Shown here: positions 1 to 9,228 of the stretch, piece after piece
Layout of the letters: each line of letters begins with the position of its first letter
Position numbering within the stretch: the stretch's first letter is position 1
From: Symbiodinium natans
Lineage: Eukaryota; Sar; Dinophyceae; Suessiales; Symbiodiniaceae
DNA length: 64,000 nucleotides
Direction: 5' to 3'
Assembly: GCA_905221605.1 (NCBI GenBank)
Contig: CAJNDS010002751.1
Coordinates: 51,001 to 115,000 of the forward strand
Notes under the pieces: model-generated
What the model saw: only the letters and a program-made list of their open reading frames with translations
Told to the model about the DNA's origin: nothing
Databases searched by the model: none
Made by a program: the position numbers and the translations under genes

Positions 1-74
1 TCGTATTCCTGAGACCCCTCAAGGCCGTGCTGTCCGCTGCAAGGAACCCGAGATGCCGCGCACCCGGCCTTGTT
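1..74 (+). CDS. Possible exon cut by window edge
   Basis: Third-frame reading starts VFLRPLKAVLSAARNP and stays open until just before the first TTTAGGG array. The left part lies outside the window. A GT at 72-73 could be the donor. The composition looks coding, but there is no domain to name and other frames are partly open. Confidence 0.3.
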
Positions 75-97
75 CTTTTCTGAAGATTTAGTCTAGG

Positions 98-212
98 TTA
101 GGGTTTAGGGTTTAGGGTTTAGGGTTTAGGGTTTAGGGTTTAGGGTTTAGGATTTAGGGTTTAGGGTTTAGGATTTAGGGTTTAGGGTTTAGGGTTTAGG
201 GTTTAGGGTTTA
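98..212. repeat. (TTTAGGG)n array
   Basis: About sixteen units with a few variants (GATTTAG). It follows the first exon-like segment, as the window-wide polarity rule predicts. Confidence 0.95.
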
Positions 213-584
213 GGTTTGTGTTGTGTGTGTGGGGGGGGGGGAGGGTGTGTGTTTCCTGCCGGGTTTTGAGTCTTGAGTTCAATGTCCTGGTTGATGTCCC
301 TGAGCAAGGGACTCCCCAACCTATCGACCTAAAGAGTTGCGTGATTGCTTGACAATCAACCCGAAACACCTCCCGAACCCTAACAACCCAAAATAAATGC
401 AGCCGATCCTGACTCCCCAGGCGTCCTCAAGCTCTGAATCCGGTTTACAGGTTTAGGGCCTCGACCCTATCAAAATGAACCCTTCAGCTCCAAATGCCCC
501 CAAACCTTGAGCTGGTATAAGTTGGGAGGCCCGAAACCCCCAAACCCCTACACCCCAAAGACGCTATAAGCCTCCCAGGTCTCA

Positions 585-636
585 CCCACCAAACCCTAAA
601 CCCTCAACCCTCAACCCTAACCCTAAACCCTAAACA
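585..636. repeat. (CCCTAAA)n array, degenerate
   Basis: Short mixed CCCTAAA/CCCTCAA units directly upstream of the exon at 653. The stretch 213-584 holds only degenerate telomere-like words and no convincing gene. Confidence 0.8.
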
Positions 637-652
637 AGCCCGAAACTTGGAG

Positions 653-718
653 GATTGGGACTTGCTGCCGGTGGTGGATTCCATCCAGAAGCGGTTCGAG
701 GCCACCCGGACTCCTTGA
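653..718 (+). CDS. Candidate exon
   Basis: Follows an AG at 651-652 and reads DWDLLPVVDSIQKRF then EATRTP and a TGA at 716. It has a CCCTAAA array on the left and a TTTAGGG array (755-800) on the right. Function is not recognised. It could be a terminal exon. Confidence 0.5.
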   Translation, partial: DWDLLPVVDSIQKRFEATRTP

Positions 719-1082
719 AACCGGACAGCTTCCCCCCCAAGTAACGGTTTCTTTCAGGGCTAAGGGTTTCGGGTTTAGGGTTTAGGGCTTAGGGTTTGCA
801 ATTCCTGGTACGTCGCGCCTAGTTTCATTGTTTTGTTACCAGCTAGTGTGATTGGAATGACTATTCTTCACATGCTTACGATGTGTGTTGTTTGAATGAT
901 GATTCTTGTTCTGATTATGTTTGTTATTCTGGCTATTAGCATCATCTGCACCCTGCATGTTGTTCAACCTCTCACCAAGAACTCCGAGCCCGCCTTTGTG
1001 GTACTTTACTGTAACTTTAGATCCTTACCTTTTTTGGGTTTATTGGGTTTCTTATTAAGGCAGCTAAAAGTTTAATTTTTAG

Positions 1083-1186
1083 CTACCCTCCTGAGTGCAG
1101 CCAAGCCGCCAGGTCCTCATTGAAGTGGTCGGCCACTCGCTCAGATAGCTTGAGCACCAAGTCAAGGCCGCCCCGAAGGTTAGGGT
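1083..1186 (-). CDS. Candidate exon, minus strand
   Basis: On the minus strand it reads LDLVLKLSERVADHF then NEDLAAWLHS and stays open for about 33 codons to a TAG at 1083. The + strand is less coding-like. It lies beside a TTTAGGG array at 1182-1268. Family is not recognised. It shows that the left edge may carry a gene of opposite orientation. Confidence 0.5.
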
Positions 1187-1268
1187 CTAGGGTTTTGGGT
1201 TTAGGGTTTTGGGTTTAGGGTTTAGGGTTTAGGGTTTAGGGTTTAGGGTTTAGGGTTTAGGGTTTGGG
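1182..1268. repeat. (TTTAGGG)n array
   Basis: About ten units, the first ones with GGTTTTG variants. Confidence 0.95.
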
Positions 1269-1388
1269 GAGGGGCTGGAACTTCGACGGGCCCGCTGGGG
1301 ATCTAAAGTTTAGGGTTTATTATTATTTGTTTTTTTTTAAATAATAGGGTTTACCTAGCATCCAATCACTATTTGGTGGCTTTCGCAG

Positions 1389-1461
1389 GAAACCTTGGTT
1401 GCATGGGCGCAGCGGCTTGACGAGCGAAAACATGAAGCTGCCACACGCGCGCAACTCACAA
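1389..1461 (+). CDS. Candidate exon
   Basis: Acceptor TTTCGCAG ends at 1388; GT at 1462-1463 is a possible donor. The reading ETLVAWAQRLDERKH then EAATRAQ is charged and probably helical. No family is recognised. Confidence 0.55.
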
Positions 1462-1554
1462 GTCCCTGTGTTTGGTCTGCAACAAAAAATTCTTCAAGCG
1501 CGAAAATCTGTGCAACGTGACAACGTGCCTGTTTCGCCCGGAAAGTCACGCTTT

Positions 1555-1625
1555 AGGGTTTAGGGCTTAGGGTTCAGGGTTCAGGGTTCAAGGTTTAGGG
1601 TTTAGGGTTTAGTGTTTAGGGCGTA
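1555..1625. repeat. (TTTAGGG)n array with TTCAGGG variants
   Basis: About ten units mixing TTTAGGG and TTCAGGG. The following 1626-2380 shows degenerate telomere words, a G-rich run at 1839-1862 and a long poly-C run at 2228-2260. I see no supported gene there. Confidence 0.9.
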
Positions 1626-2382
1626 GGGATCTGCAGTCCACCGTGCCGGTGCCACCTTCATGCTCTCTCTAGGGCTGCTAAAGCGGAAGCCAACGTACCC
1701 CCTCACGCCCCACCTTGTACCCTAACCCTAAACTCTTAGGCTTTGCACTTAAACCGTAACCGTCTTAAAGTTGAAAGCCCTTCCGGCGCACGAAGCTTCA
1801 GAAGCCCTGAACCTTGAGTTATAGTTCCTTTTTTGATGGGCGGGGGCGGGGGGGCGGGGGGGTTGTCACCGAATTTACTGACTTGCACGGTTCGAACCAT
1901 GACAAGTAGGTCAAAACACAGGAACTACAGATTGGGGTCTGGGTACCACCAGACTGAATCGGAGCATTCCTCAAGAATTCGTTGTGTTTGGGGCTTAGGG
2001 TTTAGGTTTAGGGGTTTGGGGTCTCAAGGCAGAAATTGGAGGGATGCGGCGTGGGGTGTAGATTCAGGGTTTGGGGGCGTCATACCTGGATCCTCGCAGT
2101 GCTAGCAAATCTCCACAAAACCCCGAAATGCACCCAACTCCCAGAAAGTTCGCCAGTTAGAAAGCACAACCCCCCCTCCCACCCCAACAAGACAAAAAAA
2201 CTAAAAATAAAATAATACACAGAAAAAATCATCCCCCACCCCCCCCCCCCCCCCCCCCACCGCCCCCTGAAGCCCAGGCAGCACCCAAACACCCTAATAG
2301 TTACTAACCCCAAATTTAAAAACCCTAGGCCTACACCCAAAAGCCCTGAACCCTCAACACCTCAAGCACCCCAAGCCCTACC

Positions 2383-2463
2383 TGGGAGTCTAGTTACCTA
2401 CAGTTTAGTAGTAGCTACCCCGCCATTAGTAGGATTAGCCCATAGAACAGTAGGTAATTCCCT
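2383..2463. mobile_element. MITE-like foldback, family B copy 1
   Basis: About 80 bp running from GGGAGTCTAGTTACCTACAG to CAGTAGGTAATTCCC, so the ends are inverted. Six related copies occur in the window. There is no coding capacity. It lies just before the CCCTAAA array at 2460-2510. Confidence 0.7.
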
Positions 2464-2510
2464 AAACCCTAAACCCTAAATCCTAAACCCTAAACCCTAA
2501 ACCCTAAACC
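2460..2510. repeat. (CCCTAAA)n array
   Basis: About seven units. If the next exon is on the minus strand, this array supplies its GTTTAGG donor. Confidence 0.95.
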
Positions 2511-2584
2511 GCACACCCCGCGTCCATACCGACTGGGAGAGGCCGCCCTCTGACGCGCGGGCGGTCAGCAGATTGTTTTTCGGA
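2510..2584 (-). CDS. Candidate exon, minus strand
   Basis: On the minus strand, from an AG at 2585-2586, two frames are open (SEKQSADRPRVRGRP and NLLTARASEGGLSQS). It ends exactly at GTTTAGG made by the array. The + strand frame reading YRLGEAAL soon stops. Function unknown; frame choice uncertain. Confidence 0.4.
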
Positions 2585-2629
2585 CTTCCAGCGGCTGGGC
2601 TTTCCTTTCCGATTGAGAACTTTCTTAGG

Positions 2630-2905
2630 GTTCTACTATTTTCTTAAGAACCCGCCCCCCCCGCTATGAAGAAATAAATATCTAAACAAATTTTAAAAAA
2701 AATATATATATATATATGGATATTGATATTCCCTATATGGGCCTTAAAAGGAAAATAGTTTTTGTTTTTTTTTTTTTTTTTTGGGGGGGGGGGGGTTCTT
2801 AAGCAAATAGTAGGGTTTGGGGTGTAGGGTGAGCACAGTTCTTTCTTTTGGTGGGGGGGGGGGGTTTACTTACGCCGCCACATGTGATTCCTTTTTCACC
2901 CGAAA
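2630..2905. other. Low-complexity stretch, no gene seen
   Basis: Contains a TA dinucleotide run (about 2702-2718), a poly-T followed by poly-G run (2764-2797) and a second G run (2851-2863). No open frame of note. Confidence 0.7.
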
Positions 2906-2992
2906 CCCTAAATCCTAAACTCTGAACCCTATACCCTAAACCTAAACCCAAACGCTAAACGCTAGACCAATTTTGGGTAGATTTTTTTCCAG

Positions 2993-3052
2993 TTTCAGAA
3001 GTTGCAGGGGCTGCTGATAGAAGGCCCAAGCTGCGGGCACACAAGCGTTGAA
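2993..3052 (+). CDS. Candidate 60-nt exon
   Basis: A strong polypyrimidine acceptor (ATTTTTTTCCAG) precedes FQKLQGLLIEGPSCG..SVE, twenty codons exactly, and a GTATAG donor follows. Function is not recognised. It is one of the better-defined exons at the left end. Confidence 0.6.
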
Positions 3053-3299
3053 GTATAGCAAGATTTGTGTAGTGACCGCCGCCATTCATTGCCGCGTTGG
3101 TGCTGCAGCTCTCAACAGGTTTCGTTCAGGTCATATGGCCTGATGCCTAAGTCCTGTTACCTAAACCCGAAACCCTAAACCCTAAACCCTAAACCCTAAA
3201 CCCTACACCCAGACCCCATTAAGGGCTCGGAGCATTCGGCAGAGAAGCCGGACATAGGGTGTGCTGGTGCTAGCTTGGGACCTTTGCAACAGTAACACC

Positions 3300-3400
3300 T
3301 TTTTAAACCCGAAACCCTAAACCCCAAACCCTAAACCCTAAACCCCAAACCCTAAACCCTAAGCCCTAAACCCCAAGCCCTAAACCCTAAAACCTACTTA
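3300..3400. repeat. (CCCTAAA)n array with CCCCAAA variants
   Basis: About thirteen units. The neighbouring 3165-3215 holds a shorter array of the same orientation, and 3410-3900 holds no exon I can support. Confidence 0.9.
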
Positions 3401-3930
3401 CCATGGACCTTAAACCCTCAAGCCCTAAACTCCCAAACTCCCTCAACCCCGCAACCGCAACCCGCAAGTCCCTCTCCGCGTTTTTGGGTAGGGTATAGGG
3501 TTTGGGGTTTAGGACGTTTCGGACCTAAGGCTTAAAACATGCATGTTCTTTTAGTGTTTTGGGTTTAGGGTGTCTTGTGCTTGGGTGTGTTTAGGCGACC
3601 TAACTCCTACAATTCCTAAACTTCAAGGAGGTAACAACGGGCTTCGGGTTTACATAAGGGTTCGGGGGACCGCTTTTGCCCAGCAAGCGTGGACTAGATC
3701 CCAACACACATTCTATCTCCTGCCATGTAAAGTAATGTACAGTTGCTTACAATGCGCTGCGGCATGTCATTCGAATATGCTTCTTGCTTACAAAGGCTTC
3801 CAAGGCATACCATATACACACAGATGAGCAAGTTGACCCTCATGTTGCAATTCAAAGGTCATGTGCACCTGTGCTCCTAAACCCTAAACCCTAACCCCTA
3901 AACCCTGGCTGTAAAGTTCCCGGGTCCGAG

Positions 3931-3994
3931 CTTGCCGCTCCAAGCGGCACACAAGGATGCGGTATGCAACCTGCCTGATAGGGCACAAATTCAA
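3931..3994 (+). CDS. Candidate exon
   Basis: Acceptor AG at 3929-3930, then a frame reading LPLQAAHKDAVCNLP then DRAQIQ, then a GTTAGT donor. A CCCTAAA array lies just upstream (3878-3905). Function unknown. Confidence 0.55.
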
Positions 3995-4339
3995 GTTAGT
4001 GCCTGCGCCTCCTATGGTAGGCGGCATCGGACGTCAACCCTACGTACTGGGGCCTTCAGGGGTTACGGCCTAAAAGGTTCAGAACCCCAAATCCTCTATA
4101 AGCTCGAAATCCCCTCAAAACGAAGCACCTGAGGTTGAAACCAAAGTTTGCCCTTAACCCCCCCCCCCCCCCCCCCCCACGAAAATCCTCGATCCCCCAA
4201 GTACAGAGCCCTTATCACCCCTAACCCCTAAAACCCTGAAACCTAACTACCAAACACTAAACACCCAAATCATGGAGTCAGTGGGTTCGGGCTGGCAAGC
4301 TCAGGAAACAGCAGTGGAGCAGACCCCCTAGGGCTTCTC

Positions 4340-4488
4340 CTAAACCCTAAACCCTAAACCCTAAACCCTAAACCCTAAACCCTAAACCCTAAAGCCTAAA
4401 CCCTAAACCCTAAACCCTAAACCCTAAACCCTAAACCCTAAACCCTAAACCCTAAACCCTAAACCCTAAACCCTAAACCCTAAACCCA
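4340..4488. repeat. (CCCTAAA)n array, long
   Basis: About twenty-one nearly perfect units. Upstream at 4275-4330 is a short open segment (from MESVGSGWQAQ) that could be an exon but is ambiguous between frames. Confidence 0.97.
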
Positions 4489-4804
4489 AGAAAGGGCACC
4501 CTTTACCATTTCTAGCCTAAGATCATTACTCAGTTTTCGAGCTCGAGGGGCTACAAGGTTTAAGGCCCAAACTGGCTCCCAGCTTGAGTACCTACCTGAA
4601 GTGTGGGTTCACGAATAAGTTTTTTGTTTGTTTTTGTTTTTTTTTTTTTTTTAAGGGGTTTTTTGGGTTCAGGCGTTGGGGTTTGGGGCCATTTGGGCCG
4701 TGTTTTTTCCAGTTTTGGGCAGGTCGCAGCCTTGAAACTTGAGATGAGAACTGCCCCCAACCTCCTCATACTCGCCTCCACCTCGGATGTTTCCATCACT
4801 GTCT

Positions 4805-4867
4805 TTAGGGTTTAGGGTTTAGGGTTCAGGGTTTAGGGTTTAGGGTTTAGGGTTTAGGGTTTAGGGT
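4805..4867. repeat. (TTTAGGG)n array
   Basis: Nine units. The following segment 4868-4975 is open in all three + frames, so I do not call an exon there. Confidence 0.95.
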
Positions 4868-5094
4868 TGCTCAAAACGTCCGTGCCGACCTTTATATGGC
4901 CCTGGCCTGCACATGAGCTCCATTTTGAGTCCAGTGCAGTGCTGGCGCCATGGATATTTCTAGGATAGCCGGAGCAGGCATTTGCAATCTCGCACAGGGA
5001 TGTAGGCAGTTGATCTTCAGTCAATCGGTCAGAACAATGATGGTGATGTAGTGTGAGGGAAGTACTAAGCTGTAAAACCCCAAATAAGCCCCTC

Positions 5095-5186
5095 TACTCC
5101 TAAACCCTGAACCCTAAACCCTGAACCCTAAACCCTAAACCCTAAAACCCTAAATCCTAAACCCTAAACCCTAAACCCCCTAAACC
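5095..5186. repeat. (CCCTAAA)n array
   Basis: About twelve units with CCCTGAA variants, directly upstream of the exon at 5194. Confidence 0.95.
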
Positions 5187-5193
5187 CAAACAG

Positions 5194-5280
5194 TTCGGCG
5201 ATATCGAAACACACTTTGCGGTGGCTTTCCAGGGCTTCGGTATCTTCAGCTGGGAGTCTGGAGGGGTTCGGAGCTTTTAG
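5194..5280 (+). CDS. Candidate exon
   Basis: Acceptor AAACAG sits at the edge of the CCCTAAA array. The frame reads FGDIETHFAVAFQGF then GIFSWES and is open to a TAG at 5278. A donor GTATCT at 5240 would join in phase with the next exon (5432), so the true exon may be 5194-5239. Function unknown. Confidence 0.6.
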   Translation, partial: FGDIETHFAVAFQGFGIFSWESGGVRSF

Positions 5281-5299
5281 TTTAGCGTTGAGGGAGGTT

Positions 5300-5392
5300 A
5301 TAGGGTTTAGGGTTTAGGGTTAGGGTTTAGGGTTTAGAGTTTAGGGTTTAGGGTTTAGGGTTCAGGGTTCAGGGTTCAGGGTTTAGGGTTTA
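5300..5392. repeat. (TTTAGGG)n array with TTCAGGG units
   Basis: About thirteen units, located in the presumed intron between exons 5194 and 5432. Confidence 0.95.
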
Positions 5393-5431
5393 CTATTCGC
5401 TTTCTGTCACCAGCTTCCCTTTAAACCCCAG

Positions 5432-5500
5432 GGATGATTTCCGTGCGAGACCTCCTTTTTCCGTTCTTCGGATCGCCGCCGGTTTTGGCGCGCGATTTGG
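5432..5500 (+). CDS. Candidate exon
   Basis: Acceptor CTTCCCTTTAAACCCCAG precedes a frame reading MISVRDLLFPFFGSP then PVLARDL, and a GTAGAA donor follows. It is hydrophobic at the start. Joins in phase to a 5194-5239 exon. No family recognised. Confidence 0.55.
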
Positions 5501-5630
5501 GTAGAATGGAGACACGCCTTCACAGTAAGGCGGGCCATGCACCTCACAAGAGGTGTTTGAATTCGAAGGCTAACAGCGCCACCGCCCAAAACAGGAAGCC
5601 CAGCATCTGGCAGCCTCAGTTTTAACTACC

Positions 5631-5721
5631 GGGGACTCTGTTTACCTACAGTTTAGTTTAGTAGCAACTACGGCTGAATGAGGGGGTAGAACCCATGAAA
5701 CTGTAGGTAGAAAGAGTCCCA
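5631..5721. mobile_element. MITE-like foldback, family B copy 2
   Basis: Ends GGGGACTCTGTTTACCTACAG and CTGTAGGTAGAAAGAGTCCC are inverted copies. About 90 bp with no ORF. Lies in a presumed intron. Confidence 0.8.
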
Positions 5722-6044
5722 AGTATAAACCCCGAATCCAAGTTGCTTCTTACGTGCTCTTGTACACGAAGTTTGACCCCGCACCCTCTACTACAAAAAA
5801 CATGTGCAGCTGGTCGTATGCCCTGGAGACTCAGCGGGAACCCTCTTCCCCTCCGAATCCCCCCCACCCGGCTCCAGGGTTTGGGGTGTAGGGTTTAGGG
5901 TTGGTTCCCACAGGGGTTTCTGGATTCGCCATGAGCAACTGCCAGCTGTCATGGATCTCTTCTTGGGATCATGCCCCAAATCCCCAAAATCACAGGGCTT
6001 TAGGCCTTCAGACCTGAGGGTTTCTGCTGATTGGGTTGTCTTTA

Positions 6045-6243
6045 GGTAGTTACATGGTCCCTTAGTCTGGTCGCTTACCTTCTCTAAAGGGTTCTAACGT
6101 ATGGGCGCTTGGGTTGTATAGGGTGTATAAGGGGTATATGAGTGGTTCTAACGTATGGGCGCTTGGGTTGTATAGGGCATAAAAAGGGCATAATATAAGG
6201 GGGGTCCCCTTAAGGGTCCATATGCAGGGACCATGTAACTACC
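6045..6243. mobile_element. MITE-like foldback, family A copy 1
   Basis: About 199 bp with inverted ends GGTAGTTACATGGTCCCT and its complement. Inside, a segment with GTTCTAACGTATGGGCGC is tandemly doubled. A relative lies near 60612-60756. The CCCTAAA array begins directly at its right end. Confidence 0.8.
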
Positions 6244-6366
6244 CGAACAGTAAACCCTAAACCCTAAACCCCAAACCCTGAACCCTAAACCCCAAACCCT
6301 AAACCCCAAACCCCAAACCCTAAGCCCTAAACCCCAAACCCTAAACCCCAAACCCTAAACCCTAAA
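6243..6366. repeat. (CCCTAAA)n array with CCCCAAA variants
   Basis: About seventeen units. The start coincides with the right end of the family A foldback. Confidence 0.95.
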
Positions 6367-6379
6367 CCATGCTTCCCGA

Positions 6380-6440
6380 GCCCGGCCCAGGCTGCCCAGC
6401 ATGCCACACCTCAGGAGCTGGCGCAGATGATGCAGGCAGG
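6380..6440 (+). CDS. Candidate exon ending in array donor
   Basis: Frame reads SPAQAAQHATPQELA then QMMQA and ends ...GCAGG, with the GTTTAG of the next array as donor. Left neighbour is a CCCTAAA array; the exact acceptor is uncertain. The Gln/Ala-rich helical reading has no recognised family. Confidence 0.55.
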
Positions 6441-6832
6441 GTTTAGGGTTTAGGGTTTAGGGTTTTGGGTTTTGGGTTTAGGGTTTGGGTTTTTTTTAGT
6501 TTTGGGTTTTGGGTTTTGGGTTTATGGCTGAGGGTTAAGGGTTTCAGTTCCGTAAAAAGACCAAGAAAGGGCCTTTGGGGGTGTCGGAGAAACCCCGGAA
6601 CCCTAAACCAACATCTTTCGGATCCAGAAACTTTACATCCCAAGGAATTCTGCGGTTGCTGCCCCAAATCGGTGTCCCTACACATTGCTTGCGTTTGCCG
6701 TCTCACAGCACGCTATTGGTCCTCACACGCGCCCGAGCCCTAAACCCCTTAATTGAACCCCAGACCCCTAAACCCCAATCCCCAAGCCCCCCGCACCCTG
6801 CACCCCCAAAATCCTTACCCAAAAACAGCCAG

Positions 6833-6899
6833 GCCCACACCTTGTCTGCGGCAGAGAAGCTGTCGCTGCTGCAAGTGGCGCCGATGTTTCTTCCAGAGG
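6833..6899 (+). CDS. Candidate exon
   Basis: After an AG at 6831-6832 the frame reads AHTLSAAEKLSLLQV then APMFLPEA and remains open to 6948. The downstream end is not fixed. The region to 7200 is G-rich low complexity on the right. Confidence 0.5.
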
Positions 6900-7226
6900 C
6901 GGGGATTTGGGCTTTTGCGGGTTCTGGGGTTCAGGGGGCAATTAACTGAGAGGGGTGGGGGAGGAGGGGGAGGGGGGGTATAGCACGGCTGCTTTGTCTC
7001 GATACGGTATGGTGCTGGCTTCCCATGGTGTGTTTTATGTATTGCGCGGGTCGCGCGGGCTTTCGGCACGATGCGGCACGGTAGATTCTAGGCCTGGTGG
7101 GCTGATAAGCCTCCAACCCTCCAACCCTCCACCCAGCGGGACTCAACTGCAAAGAACCACGAGAAGGATGCAAGGCTTCTGTGCTCCACACCCGAACCCC
7201 TGAGCAGAAGACCAGCAGAACCCTAC

Positions 7227-7437
7227 TTGGAGGTTCATGGGTACTTATAAGCCCTCATTCCAAGTCTACTTCTAACTTACTTAGAGGACTTAGGGGACTT
7301 TGGGCGCTTGTACGTACAGTTTTACTTATAACCCCCAATTCCAAGTCTACTTATAGCTTATTTAGAGGACTTAGGGGACTTATAGGGCGCTGATAAGTGC
7401 AGTTATAACTGGCATTATAAGTACCCTGAACTTCCAA
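7227..7437. mobile_element. MITE-like foldback, family C
   Basis: Inverted ends TTGGAGGTTCATGGGTACTT and the complement of AAGTACCCTGAACTTCCAA bound about 210 bp. Internally a segment with CCAAGTCTACTT...TTAGAGGACTTAGGGGACT occurs twice in direct orientation. No coding capacity. Confidence 0.75.
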
Positions 7438-7462
7438 GCAAGGGCTTCAAGCTCGAGGGCTG

Positions 7463-7585
7463 GTTTAGGGTTTAGGGCTTAGGGTTTGGGGTTTAGGGCT
7501 TAGGGCTTAGGGCTTAGGGTTTAGGGTTTAGGGCTTCGGGTTTAGGGCTTAGGGTTTAGGGCTTAGGGTTTAGGGTTTAGGGCTA
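7463..7585. repeat. (TTTAGGG)n array with GCTTAGG variants
   Basis: About seventeen units, many carrying the variant GGGCTTA. Confidence 0.95.
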
Positions 7586-7724
7586 CAGGAGTGGGGTGGA
7601 GGGAGCGCTGGCGGTTCGCAGACGAGCAGTTCGATTCGGCAAATCGGTTACGGTGCGGCGTGGCAAAAATATGGGTTTCAGGGTTCAGGGTTTCAGGGGC
7701 GAGGGAGAAACCCTGCAACCTGCT

Positions 7725-7805
7725 CAACCCTAAAGCCTAAACCCTAAACCCTAAACCCCGAAACCCTAAACCCTAAACCAAAAACCCTAAACCCTAAACC
7801 CTAAA
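7725..7805. repeat. (CCCTAAA)n array
   Basis: About eleven units; its last unit merges into the acceptor CTAAACAG of the exon at 7809. Confidence 0.95.
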
Positions 7806-7808
7806 CAG

Positions 7809-7896
7809 AAACCCTACATCCAGCCGAGAGGTCGCAAGTGCCGTGCGCTCTTGGATTGCTGCTCCAGGCTGGTTCGCTTGCCAGCAGGACTCGAAG
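7809..7896 (+). CDS. Candidate exon between arrays
   Basis: Acceptor CTAAACAG is built from the array edge. The frame reads KPYIQPRGRKCRALL then DCCSRLVRLPAGLE, then the donor is GTTTAG of the next array. A model example of the window's CCCTAAA-exon-TTTAGGG pattern. No family recognised. Confidence 0.65.
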
Positions 7897-8155
7897 GTTT
7901 AGGGTTTTAGGAGTTTGGGGTTTAGGAGTTTAGGGTTTAGGAGTTCAGGGTTTAGGGATTTGGGGTTTTAGGGTTTACGCACCCTGAAAACCTATGTTGT
8001 TTTAAACCCACAAAACGCAGGCCTCCACGGCGTCCTTTTCTGCTAGGGTTTAGGGTTTATGGCTTCGCAAAGTCGGACATGTCCTTTTTTGGGGTGTTTC
8101 TTCTGGTCAGGGCTGTAGGGTTCTAGGGTATACACGGGTACGTATTTGTGGACAT

Positions 8156-8315
8156 ATGAGGAAACGTACTGCCGGAGTGCTGCCACTCATAATTTTTTGA
8201 GGGCATAGAGACTGCCTACTCGTAGCAGGTATGCCACATACCTGCTAAGAGTAGGTAGACTCTGTACCCTCAAACAAATTATAAGTGGCAGCACTCCGGC
8301 AGTGCGTTTCCTCAT
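8156..8315. mobile_element. Long perfect-type hairpin element (family D)
   Basis: Two arms of about 77 bp (ATGAGGAAACG..GCAGGTATG and its complement) are separated by only a few bases. Differences between arms are scattered substitutions, so they have drifted slightly. It would form a strong hairpin in RNA. It lies in a presumed intron between a TTTAGGG stub (8046) and the CCCTAAA array at 8346. Confidence 0.85.
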
Positions 8316-8345
8316 CTTTTTGTCAGGTTGCACGAGGCAAACCGC

Positions 8346-8379
8346 AGCCTAAACCCTAAACCCTAAACCCTAAACCCTA
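8346..8379. repeat. (CCCTAAA)n array, left part, interrupted by LTR element
   Basis: Five units that continue at 20334-20413 after the 12-kb insertion. The CCCTA at 8375-8379 is matched by CCCTA at 20334-20338 across the element. Confidence 0.9.
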
Positions 8380-8659
8380 TTTGGAAGCCATGGGCTCTCA
8401 CGGCGCTCCTTTTCTCAGGACCATGCCTCGTACACGAGGGTTCAGCTACACACAACAGCGAAAGCAACAAGATGGCTAACGCTTCTGACTATACACTAGG
8501 ATTTCGTTTTGAAAAAAGGCTATACAAGTTCTACTCAACCTATCTTTACTTGGCCAACCTACGGGTGCACCTGGGGTCTAAACCCTATAGCTGAGGAGGC
8601 ACTTAGGCCAAAGGAGCTGCGGTGCTTTCTTCCATACATGCTGCATGTGCCGATCCACA
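8380..8659 (-). repeat. 3' LTR of the retroelement
   Basis: Matches 20055-20333 except for one A (GGCCAAAGG against GGCCAAGG). On the minus strand it starts TGTGGATCGG and ends GGCTTCCAAA. The near identity suggests recent insertion. Confidence 0.9.
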
Positions 8660-8672
8660 CTCCCCCCTTCGG
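8660..8672 (-). other. Polypurine tract
   Basis: On the minus strand, GAAGGGGGGAG lies directly before the TG of the 3' LTR, the expected place and composition for plus-strand priming. Confidence 0.75.
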
Positions 8673-9228
8673 GGGTTCTAACCCACGAAACACAAGGAAT
8701 CGGCGCAGCTTGAGTGGCAGGTTGAGTGAGATAGGGCTTTTGTTAAGATCCGCCGTACTAACGAGCCTCATGCCATTCTTGAGGTACGGATCTATCAGCT
8801 TTACAAACGGCACCTTTGGACTTTGACTTGCCTTGAGTTCGACAGCCTGGAATGGCCTGCGTATCTCCCTCGTGGAGGCAATCAGAAAGTCGAAAGCAAA
8901 TATGCAAAAAGTGATACGGATGACTCTGCTATCGGCAGAGAAACTTCATCCTTCGGTCCCTTTATGCCCTTAGGCTTACAGGGAGGCACAAAAGAAAAAC
9001 AGGTGATGATACGGGTAGGCGGAATACCCGACGACGTTTTCGACCCCTCCACTGGTATGGCAGTCGGAATGCCTTGTGGAGTCCTCAGTTTTACCACCGG
9101 TATGGCAGTCGGAATGCCTGGTGGTTTCCTTTGTCCGTTAAAAACATAGACTGCAAAAACTCGGACAGTTCTGACGCACATTGTAGCCTATTCCTTTATG
9201 CCTGGCAGGCTTACAGGAAAGGGTTGTG
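8673..9228 (-). other. Retroelement 3' non-coding stretch
   Basis: Between the last long ORF and the polypurine tract no frame is convincing. There is a local direct repeat (ACTGGTATGGCAGTCGGAAT near 9050 and a near copy near 9100). This is too short to hold a pol region. Confidence 0.6.

Noticed and set aside
98-212. A true chromosome end at the left edge
   Set aside because: The array is short, degenerate, and lies after unique coding-like DNA; about fifty similar arrays occur internally in both orientations.
4868-4975. Exon after the array at 4805
   Set aside because: All three + frames are open (for example AQNVRADLYMALA and LLKTSVPTFIWPW) and no acceptor or donor decides between them.
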